A DNA stretch of 64,000 bases from Psychrobacillus sp042885655 (lineage in GTDB: Bacteria > Bacillota > Bacilli > Bacillales_A > Planococcaceae), in contig NZ_JBHVRO010000005.1 in the NCBI RefSeq assembly GCF_042885655.1, forward strand, positions 124,001 to 188,000, in the 5' to 3' direction. Positions within the stretch are counted from its first letter, which is position 1. The number at the start of each line of letters is the position of its first letter. Of the stretch, positions 1-7,046 are shown piece by piece. Under the pieces are notes generated by a model. It ran no database searches. It was not told the origin of the DNA and was given only the letters and a program-made list of their open reading frames with translations. The translations under genes and the position numbers were made by a program.

Positions 1-50
1 ATTGTTTCGATTGAACTTGTAAATTGAAAATCTAATGCTAAATCTGCCAT
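1..50 (-). CDS. SRPBCC (AHSA1-like) family protein, N-terminus only
   Basis: Only the first 16 codons lie inside the window, reading MADLALDFQFTSSIET. A strong site GGAGGAA sits just upstream, inside the last codons of the preceding ArsR gene, and the ATG follows that gene's stop by three bases. An ArsR repressor followed by a START/SRPBCC-fold protein is a very common pair in Bacillales, and this N-terminus fits that fold. The function cannot be read from so short a piece. The family call is inferred mainly from context. Confidence 0.55.
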   Translation of the reverse strand, partial: MADLALDFQFTSSIET

Positions 51-53
51 TAT

Positions 54-377
54 TTATTCCTCCAATAATAATTTTTTTAAAAGCACCACTTTGTCCTGCC
101 AAAATTTCTCGTAAAAGGTTACCCAATCTTTAATCTCCCTTAAAGGCGCAGCGTTTAAGCGATACCTCGTTTCTCTACCAACCTTTCGATCAGCAACTAG
201 GCCAACTTCTTTAAGGATAGCCAAATGTTTAGAAACAGCAGTACGACCCATTTGAAATTGAGCAGTTAATTCGTGAAGAGGTAACTCTTCAGCATTTGCC
301 AACAAACTTAGTAATTTACGTCTTGTTGGGTCAGCAATAGCTACATAAACATCCCGCTCTTGATTTTTCTCGTTCAA
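54..377 (-). CDS. ArsR-family winged-helix repressor
   Basis: A small DNA-binding repressor of the ArsR/SmtB type. The core has the family helix-turn-helix, with DPTRRKLLSLL at the start, FQMGRTAVSKHLAILKEVGLV as recognition region and the wing GRETRYRLN. No metal-binding cysteine box is visible, so it belongs to the non-metal branch usually paired with SRPBCC proteins. The open frame extends to 449, but that extension runs through two operator-like dyads. The TTG at 377 is preceded by AAGGTGAGG at good distance and gives the usual length of 107 residues. It is translationally coupled to the SRPBCC gene. Autoregulation through the upstream dyads is inferred. Confidence 0.85.
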   Translation of the reverse strand: MNEKNQERDVYVAIADPTRRKLLSLLANAEELPLHELTAQFQMGRTAVSKHLAILKEVGLVADRKVGRETRYRLNAAPLREIKDWVTFYEKFWQDKVVLLKKLLLEE

Positions 378-400
378 GATCACCCTCACCTTTTGAATTG

Positions 401-442
401 GACACCAATTAGTGTCTTTATCATATGACACAAAATGGTGTC
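401..442. promoter_or_regulatory. Two GACAC-N6-GTGTC dyads, probable ArsR operators
   Basis: Two 16-base inverted repeats, GACACCAATTAGTGTC (401-416) and GACACAAAATGGTGTC (427-442), share the half-site GACAC/GTGTC. Their starts are 26 bases apart. They lie directly upstream of the TTG start of the ArsR gene, where an autorepressor would bind. The dyads are seen; the binding protein is inferred from position. Confidence 0.7.
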
Positions 443-628
443 CCGTCAATTTTTATTTTTGAATAATGGAATAATTTTATTTTCCTATCTTCAAGTGGAT
501 AGATGCCCTCTTTATTATTTGGTCAAAAGATTAAACTTCTCGTTACTACCAGTGTGGAATTTCCAATACAAAGGTAGTGCCGTTTGTAAACCAAACTTAT
601 TTAGGGCTGATGTTTGCTTATAATTGCT

Positions 629-1534
629 CTAGATTATTGTGTCGTGGCTCTTATCCATCTTATATTTTTTGTATGCTAATGGGGTCATGTGCATTGACTT
701 TCGGAATTTATCAATAAAATAACTTGTACTATTAAAACCTACTTGGTAGGCAACTTCAGTAACATTAGTATCTGTCTGTTGCAGTAGGAATAAACTCTTT
801 TGTATTCGATATTCCAGAATGTAATTTAATGGTGTCGTATTTAAAATTCGCTTAAAATAACGACAACATTCAGAACGACTCAATTGACCAGCCCTTGCAA
901 TATCATTTAACATGATTTTCTCAGCATAATGCAGATGTATCCAACTTAACATTTCCTTCATTCGCTGATTCTTTAACACTTCCGTCTGGACATATTCTAA
1001 TTGGAAGCCGTTAACGATTAAGTTCTTCCAAATTAAGGTAAGTTGCATAGTGATGTCTATTTCATAGTATGGTGATTTCTCTTCAATCCCCTGTTTGATT
1101 TTCAAAATGGCATTTAATATGTTTTTTCCCCAAACCTCCCTTTCATCTATATGTAAGTAAGATAAATTAGTTGCTTGAATATAAGGAGTTACGTAGGTTG
1201 TATAAAGTTCTTGTGATAAAACGAAATGAGGAGAAATATTTAAACAAATATAGACACAACCCAATTGATTCTTTTCTTCCGCCATATGCAGGCATCCACT
1301 ATTTATAAAAAGTCCGTCACCTTCTCGAACCTCTATTCTATCCTCATTAACTTGAAAGATGGCTTCCCCTTTTACAATCAACACAAATTGAATTTCATCA
1401 TGCCAATGAAGTGGAATATATCCATGTATATTTTGGTTAATAATTGTTTCATAACATGCAATCGGTAGCACGATTGTATGGTGTTTGGTTAGCTCTTTTA
1501 AGCTTTCGTCGATCATAATACTTTTAATTTGCAA
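629..1534 (-). CDS. AraC-family transcriptional regulator with cupin-type sensor domain
   Basis: About 300 residues. The N-terminal half has the AraC cupin pattern (HWHDEIQFVLIVKGEA, then EGDGLFINSGCLH). The C-terminal half has two helix-turn-helix motifs (IARAGQLSRSECCRYFKRILNTTPLNYI and VTEVAYQVGFNSTSYFIDKFRKSMHMTPLAYKK). The cupin half probably senses a small molecule. The TTG at 1534 is chosen because GAGGTG lies seven bases before it; the ATG at 1516 has only a weak site. The gene is divergent from the EamA exporter at 1645, which it most likely controls (inference). Ligand unknown. Confidence 0.85.
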   Translation of the reverse strand: MQIKSIMIDESLKELTKHHTIVLPIACYETIINQNIHGYIPLHWHDEIQFVLIVKGEAIFQVNEDRIEVREGDGLFINSGCLHMAEEKNQLGCVYICLNISPHFVLSQELYTTYVTPYIQATNLSYLHIDEREVWGKNILNAILKIKQGIEEKSPYYEIDITMQLTLIWKNLIVNGFQLEYVQTEVLKNQRMKEMLSWIHLHYAEKIMLNDIARAGQLSRSECCRYFKRILNTTPLNYILEYRIQKSLFLLQQTDTNVTEVAYQVGFNSTSYFIDKFRKSMHMTPLAYKKYKMDKSHDTII

Positions 1535-1644
1535 AAATCGACACCTCAATATATTTATATTTTTTCATTCAATATGGGTATTATCGAAACAATTTTCCAC
1601 TTATCATAACACTATTCTTATATATTAGAGGTGGAAAGTAAATC

Positions 1645-2598
1645 ATGAATAGACGTAGTAGAAGAAGAGGATTTTTTCTCGTTATTACCGCAGCCTTATT
1701 TTGGGGTACTGGCGGCACAGTTGCACAAAAGCTTTTTCAGCAATATGCAATAGATGTAAATTGGCTTGTTACGACACGATTGCTCATCGCTGGATTATTA
1801 CTACTATCTATTCAATTTTTTTGGAAAGACCGCTCACAGATACTCGATGTCTGGAAAAATTGGAAGATAGCTGTGCAATTAATTGTATTCGGGTTATTAG
1901 GCATGCTGGCAGTTCAATACACATACATGGCATCCATTAAACATGGTAATGCTGCTGTTGCAACACTCTTGCAATATTTAGCTCCTGCAATGATTATTCT
2001 TTATTTACTTTTAAGAAAAAAAACTTCGCTAACACGGCAAGATTTGTTAACTATCTCTCTTGTTATTATTGGCTGCTTTTTCTTATTAACAAATGGCTCA
2101 ATCACTCAGCTATCTGTCCCAATCCCTGCAATCGTCTGGGGTATTTTGTCTGGAATAACATTAGCATTTTACACCTTAAATGCAGTTCCTTTACTAAAGC
2201 AATACGATTCTCTTGTCATTGTCGGCTGGGCTATGATTATTGGTGGTTTCGCACTAAGTTGTATCCATCCGCCTTGGCAAATGAACTATACAAGCTTCAA
2301 ACCTGAAACCTATTTATATTTATCATTCGTAATCATATTCGGTACAATGATTGCATTCTGGTTTTATATAGAAAGTTTACAAAGTCTTTCACCAAAAGAA
2401 ACGAGCCTTTTAGGCAGCTTAGAGCCACTAGCAGCTGTTTTAACAACTGTCTTTTGGTTAAGAGAATCTTTCGGGGCTTTTCAATGGTTTGGTACTGCTT
2501 GTTTAATAGGCATGATTTTAATATTGGCTTTAAATAAGAGCCCATCTTCAAAAACTAGCCAATCTCTAAAAAATAATAAAGCCCTTAAGAGCAGCTAA
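1645..2598 (+). CDS. EamA/DMT-family transporter (ten-helix exporter)
   Basis: An integral membrane protein of 317 residues with about ten hydrophobic helices and two EamA repeats, the usual layout of drug/metabolite exporters. The opening FFLVITAALFWGTGGTVAQK and the second-half stretch ETSLLGSLEPLAAVLTTVFW are typical of the family. Substrates range from amino acids to small metabolites and cannot be told from sequence. GAGGTGGAAAG precedes the ATG. The divergent AraC gene is the likely regulator. A perfect hairpin overlaps its stop codon. Confidence 0.9.
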   Translation: MNRRSRRRGFFLVITAALFWGTGGTVAQKLFQQYAIDVNWLVTTRLLIAGLLLLSIQFFWKDRSQILDVWKNWKIAVQLIVFGLLGMLAVQYTYMASIKHGNAAVATLLQYLAPAMIILYLLLRKKTSLTRQDLLTISLVIIGCFFLLTNGSITQLSVPIPAIVWGILSGITLAFYTLNAVPLLKQYDSLVIVGWAMIIGGFALSCIHPPWQMNYTSFKPETYLYLSFVIIFGTMIAFWFYIESLQSLSPKETSLLGSLEPLAAVLTTVFWLRESFGAFQWFGTACLIGMILILALNKSPSSKTSQSLKNNKALKSS

Positions 2599-2624
2599 TT
2601 TTACTAGCTCTTAAGGGCTTTATT
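2575..2624. terminator. Perfect 18-bp-arm hairpin over the stop of the EamA gene
   Basis: Arms AATAAAGCCCTTAAGAGC (2575-2592) and its exact complement (2607-2624) enclose a 14-base loop. The TAA stop lies in the loop. There is no long T run, but the A/T-rich ends of the stem would serve either strand. Confidence 0.75.
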
Positions 2625-2670
2625 ATCCTACCTGTCATTATTATCTCAAGGAAAAACAATGAAATTCTTT

Positions 2671-2730
2671 ATACAAATTGTTTGCCGTTCACTTATGGTA
2701 AGTTTCACCGAACAGTATCTAAACATAAAG
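2671..2730. repeat. Copy A of the ~55-bp palindromic intergenic repeat (diverged)
   Basis: Contains CACTTATGGTAAGTTTCACC and GTATCTAAA, matching the core of the copies at 4715, 8667, 10064 and 15194. Outer arms have diverged. It lies in the spacer after the EamA gene. Confidence 0.5.
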
Positions 2731-2776
2731 AATTATTTGAGCAAAAAATTTACATTGATATATAAGTATTAACTCT

Positions 2777-2808
2777 AACCACTCCTTTATAACTGGGGTG
2801 GTTTTTTG
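2777..2808 (+). terminator. Rho-independent terminator
   Basis: AACCACTCC (2777-2785) pairs with GGGGTGGTT (2795-2803) and a run of Ts follows. It faces rightward. No intact rightward gene ends just before it, so it may be left over from a lost gene or be a backup for the EamA transcript. Confidence 0.6.
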
Positions 2809-2823
2809 ATTTAATTTTAACCT

Positions 2824-3774
2824 TTAACTAATACCATCTAGATACCATTTTGCAGATTTTTGAAACCTTTTGAAAACATCATCTAGCCAGCCAGTGCTTC
2901 GTTCTCTCTCTAAATGTTTATTGGATATTATCCAATTGGTAATATTTAATAAATCAACTTTTTCAATTTTATTCTCTATTGAAGCTAATTTGTCTAACCA
3001 TGCTTTTTTCGGTGAACTACCACTAGCATTATCTAGCCAAATAATAATTTCCGATTTTAATTCAAATGAATCTTCATGTTCAATTCCTGTTAAAATATTA
3101 TTAATAGCTAGATAACATCCTTGTTTATTCTTTACCTTATATTTAGAAAGATATTCAATTACATCACTATTGTCTTGTTTAGTAAACTTTATAATTTTTT
3201 TAAAATCTTTAATATTGTGATGGTAACCCCTTTGGCTATTTAGTGCTAAAAGGCTTATTAATGCTTTACTGGTTAAGGTACTTTCAGCATTATTAAAAAA
3301 TCTACTTTTTTTCTCAATTCCCCATATATATTCAAATAAATTTGAATTTGGACTCACTTCTGTTCCAATCATATACTCCAATATTGCAATAAACTCATTA
3401 AAACAATAATTTGTTATTAAAGATAATAATTGTTCAATGTATCTACTTATTTTCATCCTATTTGTATCCATTACTGATATTGACGATAACTTACAGCTTT
3501 GATATATATCCTTTATCTTTATCAAACGATTTAATAGATATTTTTGTGAGTTTTTCTCTAGATTTACTACTACGTTATCTAACAAGGTGTACAAAGTTCC
3601 AAAGTTTCTGTCGAGTTCATTTTCTATATTCTTTTTTAAGGCTAGGTTCAACCATGATTTTACTCTCAAATCTAAAAACTTTATATCTTCATCTTTTACT
3701 TGAAGTTCTTTAGCAAATTTACTAGCCTGTTCCATTTCAACAACCCAAAACTCATTTAATAATTCTTTTGACAT
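2824..3774 (-). CDS. Hypothetical helical protein
   Basis: 316 residues, soluble, rich in Lys, Asn, Ile and Leu, with no signal peptide and no membrane segment. I recognise no family motif. The sequence looks mostly alpha-helical, with repeated aliphatic stretches such as LLNRLIKIKDIYQSCKLSSI and SKALISLLALNSQRGYHH that could form a helical-repeat scaffold. The start ATG has AGGAG within AAGAGGAGCT just upstream. It stands alone, more AT-rich than its neighbours and bordered by repeat elements, which suggests an accessory gene. Unique function; real gene judged from length and ribosome site. Confidence 0.6.
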   Translation of the reverse strand: MSKELLNEFWVVEMEQASKFAKELQVKDEDIKFLDLRVKSWLNLALKKNIENELDRNFGTLYTLLDNVVVNLEKNSQKYLLNRLIKIKDIYQSCKLSSISVMDTNRMKISRYIEQLLSLITNYCFNEFIAILEYMIGTEVSPNSNLFEYIWGIEKKSRFFNNAESTLTSKALISLLALNSQRGYHHNIKDFKKIIKFTKQDNSDVIEYLSKYKVKNKQGCYLAINNILTGIEHEDSFELKSEIIIWLDNASGSSPKKAWLDKLASIENKIEKVDLLNITNWIISNKHLERERSTGWLDDVFKRFQKSAKWYLDGIS

Positions 3775-4085
3775 CTTTAGCTCCTCTTATCCCTTTTCAC
3801 CAATATGTTTTTAAACACAAAGTATCTTTTGACACAAATAACTTTTATCTAATTATATTAATTGTTTTTTGTAAAAGATAATAGCTGGCATTAGTATAAA
3901 TGCTGACAAGAAAAGTATTTAGTTTCGATTATACGGAAGTTAATTATTTTCAATTTGAGTAAATTCCCTGACCTACCTTACAAACTAAATCGACTGCTTA
4001 CTTTTCGTAAGTCGAGTTACTTGCAAACTTGTTTAAATAATTTAATATAAACAAGGTAATTTGATACAACTAGGAGGATTTTATT
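3775..4085. other. Intergenic promoter region of two divergent genes
   Basis: 311 bases between the hypothetical gene and the nitroreductase. An imperfect dyad around TTACTTTTCGTAAG (about 3997-4010) and AT-rich promoter-like sequence precede the AGGAGG site at 4072. No RNA gene or repeat is recognised. Confidence 0.4.
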
Positions 4086-4649
4086 ATGACATTCCAAGCA
4101 AAAGATTTCCGTACAGCTGAACACGAAATTGCAGACATATTTTTAAATCGTTGGTCTCCACGGGCTTATTCTGACAAACCAGTAGCTGACGACGTATTAA
4201 ATCGACTTTTTGAAGCAGCTCGTTGGGCTCCTTCCTCAGGTAATAACCAACCTTGGCGCTTCATCGTTGCTAAAACAGAAGCTGACCTTGAAAAATTCCA
4301 TCCAATCTTAATGGAAGGAAATTTAGTATGGGCTAAAAATGCACCTGTATTAGCAGTACTAGTTTCTGATAATACTAAAGGATCAAATGAATTTGATGCT
4401 GGCGCAGCTTGGGGATTCCTCTCATTACAAGCAGCTAAAGAAGGCTTGATCACCCACCCAATGAGCGGTATTTACAAAGCTGTGGCGAAGGAAGCATTAA
4501 ATATTCCTGATAACTTCGATGTACAATTAGCAATCGCGATCGGTTACAAAGGTGAAAAAGAAATGCTTTCTCCCGAATTACAACAACGAGAAACACCATC
4601 AGGTCGTCGCCCATTAGAAGAAATTTTATTTGAAGGTTTTTTTAAATAA
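4086..4649 (+). CDS. Nitroreductase-family flavoprotein
   Basis: 187 residues, the usual size for the NAD(P)H/FMN nitroreductase fold. The N-terminal RWSPRAYSDKPV and EAARWAPSSGNNQPWRFIV are the FMN-phosphate-binding signature. The C-terminal block (VQLAIAIGYKG, then GRRPLEEI) is also conserved. Such proteins reduce nitro-aromatics, quinones or other electrophiles in the cytoplasm; the physiological substrate is unknown. AGGAGG sits eight bases before the ATG. It is monocistronic, ending at the hairpin at 4681. In Bacillales relatives are often under HxlR or MarR redox sensors, but no regulator is adjacent here. Confidence 0.9.
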   Translation: MTFQAKDFRTAEHEIADIFLNRWSPRAYSDKPVADDVLNRLFEAARWAPSSGNNQPWRFIVAKTEADLEKFHPILMEGNLVWAKNAPVLAVLVSDNTKGSNEFDAGAAWGFLSLQAAKEGLITHPMSGIYKAVAKEALNIPDNFDVQLAIAIGYKGEKEMLSPELQQRETPSGRRPLEEILFEGFFK

Positions 4650-4680
4650 TCTTAATAGATAAAATCCTAAGTAAAAATAA

Positions 4681-4712
4681 GCCGTTCAGCTTTTAAGCTG
4701 AACGGTTTATTT
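4681..4712 (+). terminator. Rho-independent terminator of the nitroreductase gene
   Basis: GCCGTTCAGCTT (4681-4692) and AAGCTGAACGGT (4695-4706) form a near-perfect stem with a tiny loop, followed by TTATTTT. Confidence 0.8.
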
Positions 4713-4714
4713 TA

Positions 4715-4768
4715 AAAACCTCACTTACTTATGATAGGGTTCACCGTAATAACTCTAAGTGAGATTAT
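4715..4768. repeat. Copy B of the ~55-bp palindromic intergenic repeat
   Basis: Starts AAAAACCTCACTTACTTATG and closes with CTAAGTGAGATT. Outer arms CTCACTTA (4720-4727) and TAAGTGAG (4756-4763) pair; note that the arm sequence differs from copy D in a way that keeps the pairing. Confidence 0.7.
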
Positions 4769-4881
4769 TAATTTTAGGGCATTCACAAAAAAAGATTGAA
4801 TTTAGTAAATCATAGTTTACTACACATCAAACTCTAAAAAGACACATATCTTTTTTTATCATATAAAAGGGAGGTGATAGA

Positions 4882-5028
4882 ATGATACAAATTCTTGCTT
4901 ACCAAACAACAGTACCACTAAACACTTTTAATCTCGGTAATGCTTTTACAATTCCACAAGCTCTATTTAAGGTTATTTTAGCCTCTTTTCAAATAAACAT
5001 CTCTACCTCTGCTTCAAGAAGTAATTGA
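4882..5028 (+). pseudogene. Truncated paralogue of the gene at 9436
   Basis: Forty-eight codons from ATG to TGA, closely matching the first third of the 139-residue protein at 9436 (MIQILAYQTTVPLNTFN against MVQILDYQATEPLSTFN). The leader is duplicated too, including the dyad TAGTAAA-N6-TTTACTA (4803-4822) and the AGGTGATAGAATG start region. Homology stops at the TGA, and the next bases match another gene on the opposite strand. It is a decayed duplicate. Confidence 0.85.
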
Positions 5029-5048
5029 CTCTGTATGTATCAATATCA

Positions 5049-5226
5049 TCATTCAACCCTAGCATCTTGGTGCTTCATAATAGCGTCAAAGTTCATTTTT
5101 ACAGAATCTGCATTAAAAGCAGAACCGTCTGAGAATGTAACATTTTTTCGACGTGTAAAATCAATTGTCCTCCTATCTTCTGACACTTTCCAAATTCCAG
5201 CTAAACGTCCTCCCAACTTCCCATCC
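5049..5226 (-). pseudogene. Fragment of a peptide/nickel-type solute-binding protein (SBP_bac_5)
   Basis: About 57 codons on the minus strand, bounded by TAG upstream and TGA downstream. They read RLAGIWKVSEDRRTIDFTRR, then NVTFSDGSAFNADSVKMNF. This is the conserved block (LAESW.VSEDG...F.LR..VKFSDG.PFNAEAVK.NFD) found near the N-terminus of ABC oligopeptide- and nickel-binding lipoproteins. The rest of the ~500-residue protein is absent, so it is a remnant. Confidence 0.75.
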
Positions 5227-5278
5227 TAGTATTCTTCGATTTATAAAAAAAGAATCCATAATGAATACAATTGATTAA

Positions 5279-5461
5279 TCAAAATGGTTCTCGAAGAGAT
5301 AGGGTTTCAAGATATTCCTTAGGATCATTAAGATAACATTCAAAATATTTGTGTTTCGCATTATGCTTCTTGGAGAGTATTACACCCTTCTCAACCATCT
5401 CCTTATAAAAACAAGGACTATCCAGTATAACGCTATGACCTTGAGATAAATGAAAATCAAT
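5279..5461 (-). pseudogene. Middle fragment of a P-loop kinase (AAA_33-like), inverted
   Basis: An open stretch of about 60 codons on the minus strand reads HLSQGHSVILDSPCFYKEMV and later KYFECYLNDPKEYLETLSLR before TGA. This resembles the middle of predicted small-molecule kinases in which the signature is GHSVVLDSPC. The N-terminal P-loop is missing. Its logical continuation is on the opposite strand immediately to the right (5463-5618), so inverting this block would rejoin the two parts. Confidence 0.6.
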
Positions 5462-5462
5462 A

Positions 5463-5618
5463 ATGATTAGTCAATTTCAGCAAATCGCCTCAGAGGCGGC
5501 ATTTGCTGAATGGGTGGAAAGTAGTAACAGACCTTTCGACCTTGAATTTCTTCGAATAGATTCTGGAAAAACTATAGATAGTTACATAAATGAAGTTATA
5601 ACATACATAAATAAATAA
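5463..5618 (+). pseudogene. C-terminal fragment of the same P-loop kinase
   Basis: Fifty-one codons reading MISQFQQIASEAAFAEWVES, then NRPFDLEFLRIDSGKTIDSY and a stop. The pattern (SQF...W.E...RP.....IDSG..I..Y) is the usual C-terminus of the kinase family whose middle is at 5279-5461. A near-palindrome (arms 5476-5485 and 5501-5510) lies within it. It has no start signal of its own. Confidence 0.55.
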
Positions 5619-5670
5619 ATAGAATCGAAAAAATATAAGTTTCATTTCTTTATATGATAATTAAATATAA

Positions 5671-5713
5671 AGCAGAAATTTGGGTACCATCACCCGAATT
5701 CCTGCTTTTTTTT
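5671..5713 (+). terminator. Rho-independent terminator
   Basis: AGCAGAAATTTGGGT pairs imperfectly with ACCCGAATTCCTGCT and is followed by eight Ts. It lies after the kinase remnant and was probably its terminator. Bases 5714-5922 hold no recognised feature apart from the upstream region of the Rieske gene. Confidence 0.8.
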
Positions 5714-5922
5714 GAAAGCGTGAGTGCTAGGCCGACAAACAATCAGGGAGAAACTCGCCTACTACCGTTCGCCTATTCTGAGTCTAGTTTGCTCACACAC
5801 GTGTAAGCTTACTTACTCTTTTTGTTCATGATTTGTGCTGTTGTTTCATACAATGAATGACAGCGTAGAAGCTTGTCCCGGGATTTTGTTTGGGGTTTCA
5901 TTTTGAGGGGGAGGATTTATCG

Positions 5923-7005
5923 GTGAAAAATGAAGTTAGAGTTAGTGAAAAACTTAGCGAAGCACACACATTACCATCATGGCTGTACACAGACCCGAGA
6001 GTGTTAGAAGTTGAGCAAAATCAAATATTTGCTAAAACCTGGCAGTACGTGGGACATGTTAGCGAGTTCAAAAAAACGGGCGATTATATTACAACTGAAA
6101 TCGTAGGAAAACCGATTTTTGTGACTTTAGGAAATGATGGGGAAATTCGTGCATTTTACAATGTATGCAGTCACAGGGCGGCAAAGTTAGTTGAAGGGGA
6201 AGGGAATAAAAAAGTCATTGTTTGCCCGTATCATGCATGGTCTTATCGGTTGGATGGCTCGCTGAATCGGGCTCCAAATATGAAGGGTGTGGAGAACTTT
6301 GACGAGCAGGCTTTTTGCTTACATGGCGTACGATTAGAAATTTTTGAGTCGTTTATTTTTGTGAATCTCGATCCAGATGCGGAACCAATGTCATCATTGT
6401 TCGGTGGACTATTTGACCATGTGAAAAAAAATAAGATGAATCAATTTATTAAAACTCGGGTGAAGGAAACGATTTGTCATTCGAACTGGAAAGTAGGAAT
6501 TGATAACTATTTGGAGTGTGATCACTGTCCCGGAGTCCATAAATCACTTGTTTCTAAGGTAGATATGAAGCAATATGAATCGTTTCTTTACGACCATTAC
6601 GTATATCAAGTCACTCCGCTAAAAGGACAAACTGCAAATTTCGAATTAGGACAAGGTGGAAGGTACTACTGGCTCTATCCAAATATGTGGTTTTCGTTTG
6701 ACCCTGGATCTCCCAATGTATCCATTCACCAATCATTTCCGATAGATTATAAAACGACCAAGTACGTCTATACAACATTTTTTATGAACGAAACGATTTC
6801 GAATGAAGAAAAAGAGCTAATGGCGGTTGATGAAGATGTACGAAGAGAAGATAAAGAAATTTGTGAAATTGTTCAAAAAGGAATTGAAACGGGTGTATAC
6901 AAACAAGGAAGGTTTTCTTTAACTGAAAACTGTGTTCACCATTTTCATTTACTCATGCAAAAAAGAGTAGAGCATCACTTGCCCTTGGATAAGGTTGAAA
7001 TCTAG
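5923..7005 (+). CDS. Rieske non-heme iron oxygenase, alpha subunit
   Basis: A ring-hydroxylating-type oxygenase of about 360 residues. The Rieske [2Fe-2S] ligands are Cys82-x-His84 and Cys101-x2-His104 (CSHR ... CPYH). The mononuclear-iron motif is visible as NYLECDHCPGVH. The GTG at 5923 is chosen because GGGGGAGGA stands seven bases ahead; the longer frame starts inside that ribosome site. No reductase or ferredoxin partner is adjacent. Sequence style is that of the choline monooxygenase/GbcA group that demethylates quaternary amines, and the permease 41 bases downstream may import the substrate. The substrate is inference. Confidence 0.88.
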   Translation: MKNEVRVSEKLSEAHTLPSWLYTDPRVLEVEQNQIFAKTWQYVGHVSEFKKTGDYITTEIVGKPIFVTLGNDGEIRAFYNVCSHRAAKLVEGEGNKKVIVCPYHAWSYRLDGSLNRAPNMKGVENFDEQAFCLHGVRLEIFESFIFVNLDPDAEPMSSLFGGLFDHVKKNKMNQFIKTRVKETICHSNWKVGIDNYLECDHCPGVHKSLVSKVDMKQYESFLYDHYVYQVTPLKGQTANFELGQGGRYYWLYPNMWFSFDPGSPNVSIHQSFPIDYKTTKYVYTTFFMNETISNEEKELMAVDEDVRREDKEICEIVQKGIETGVYKQGRFSLTENCVHHFHLLMQKRVEHHLPLDKVEI

Positions 7006-7046
7006 TAATAATAATTTGAGGTCTATGAGAAGGATGGTGAATTGAG

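Noticed and set aside
435..623. 62-codon rightward frame between the ArsR and AraC genes
   Set aside because: No ribosome site, low-complexity translation, and it starts inside an ArsR operator.
5035..5229. Rightward frame over the solute-binding-protein remnant
   Set aside because: The opposite strand carries the recognisable SBP_bac_5 block, so this frame is its shadow.
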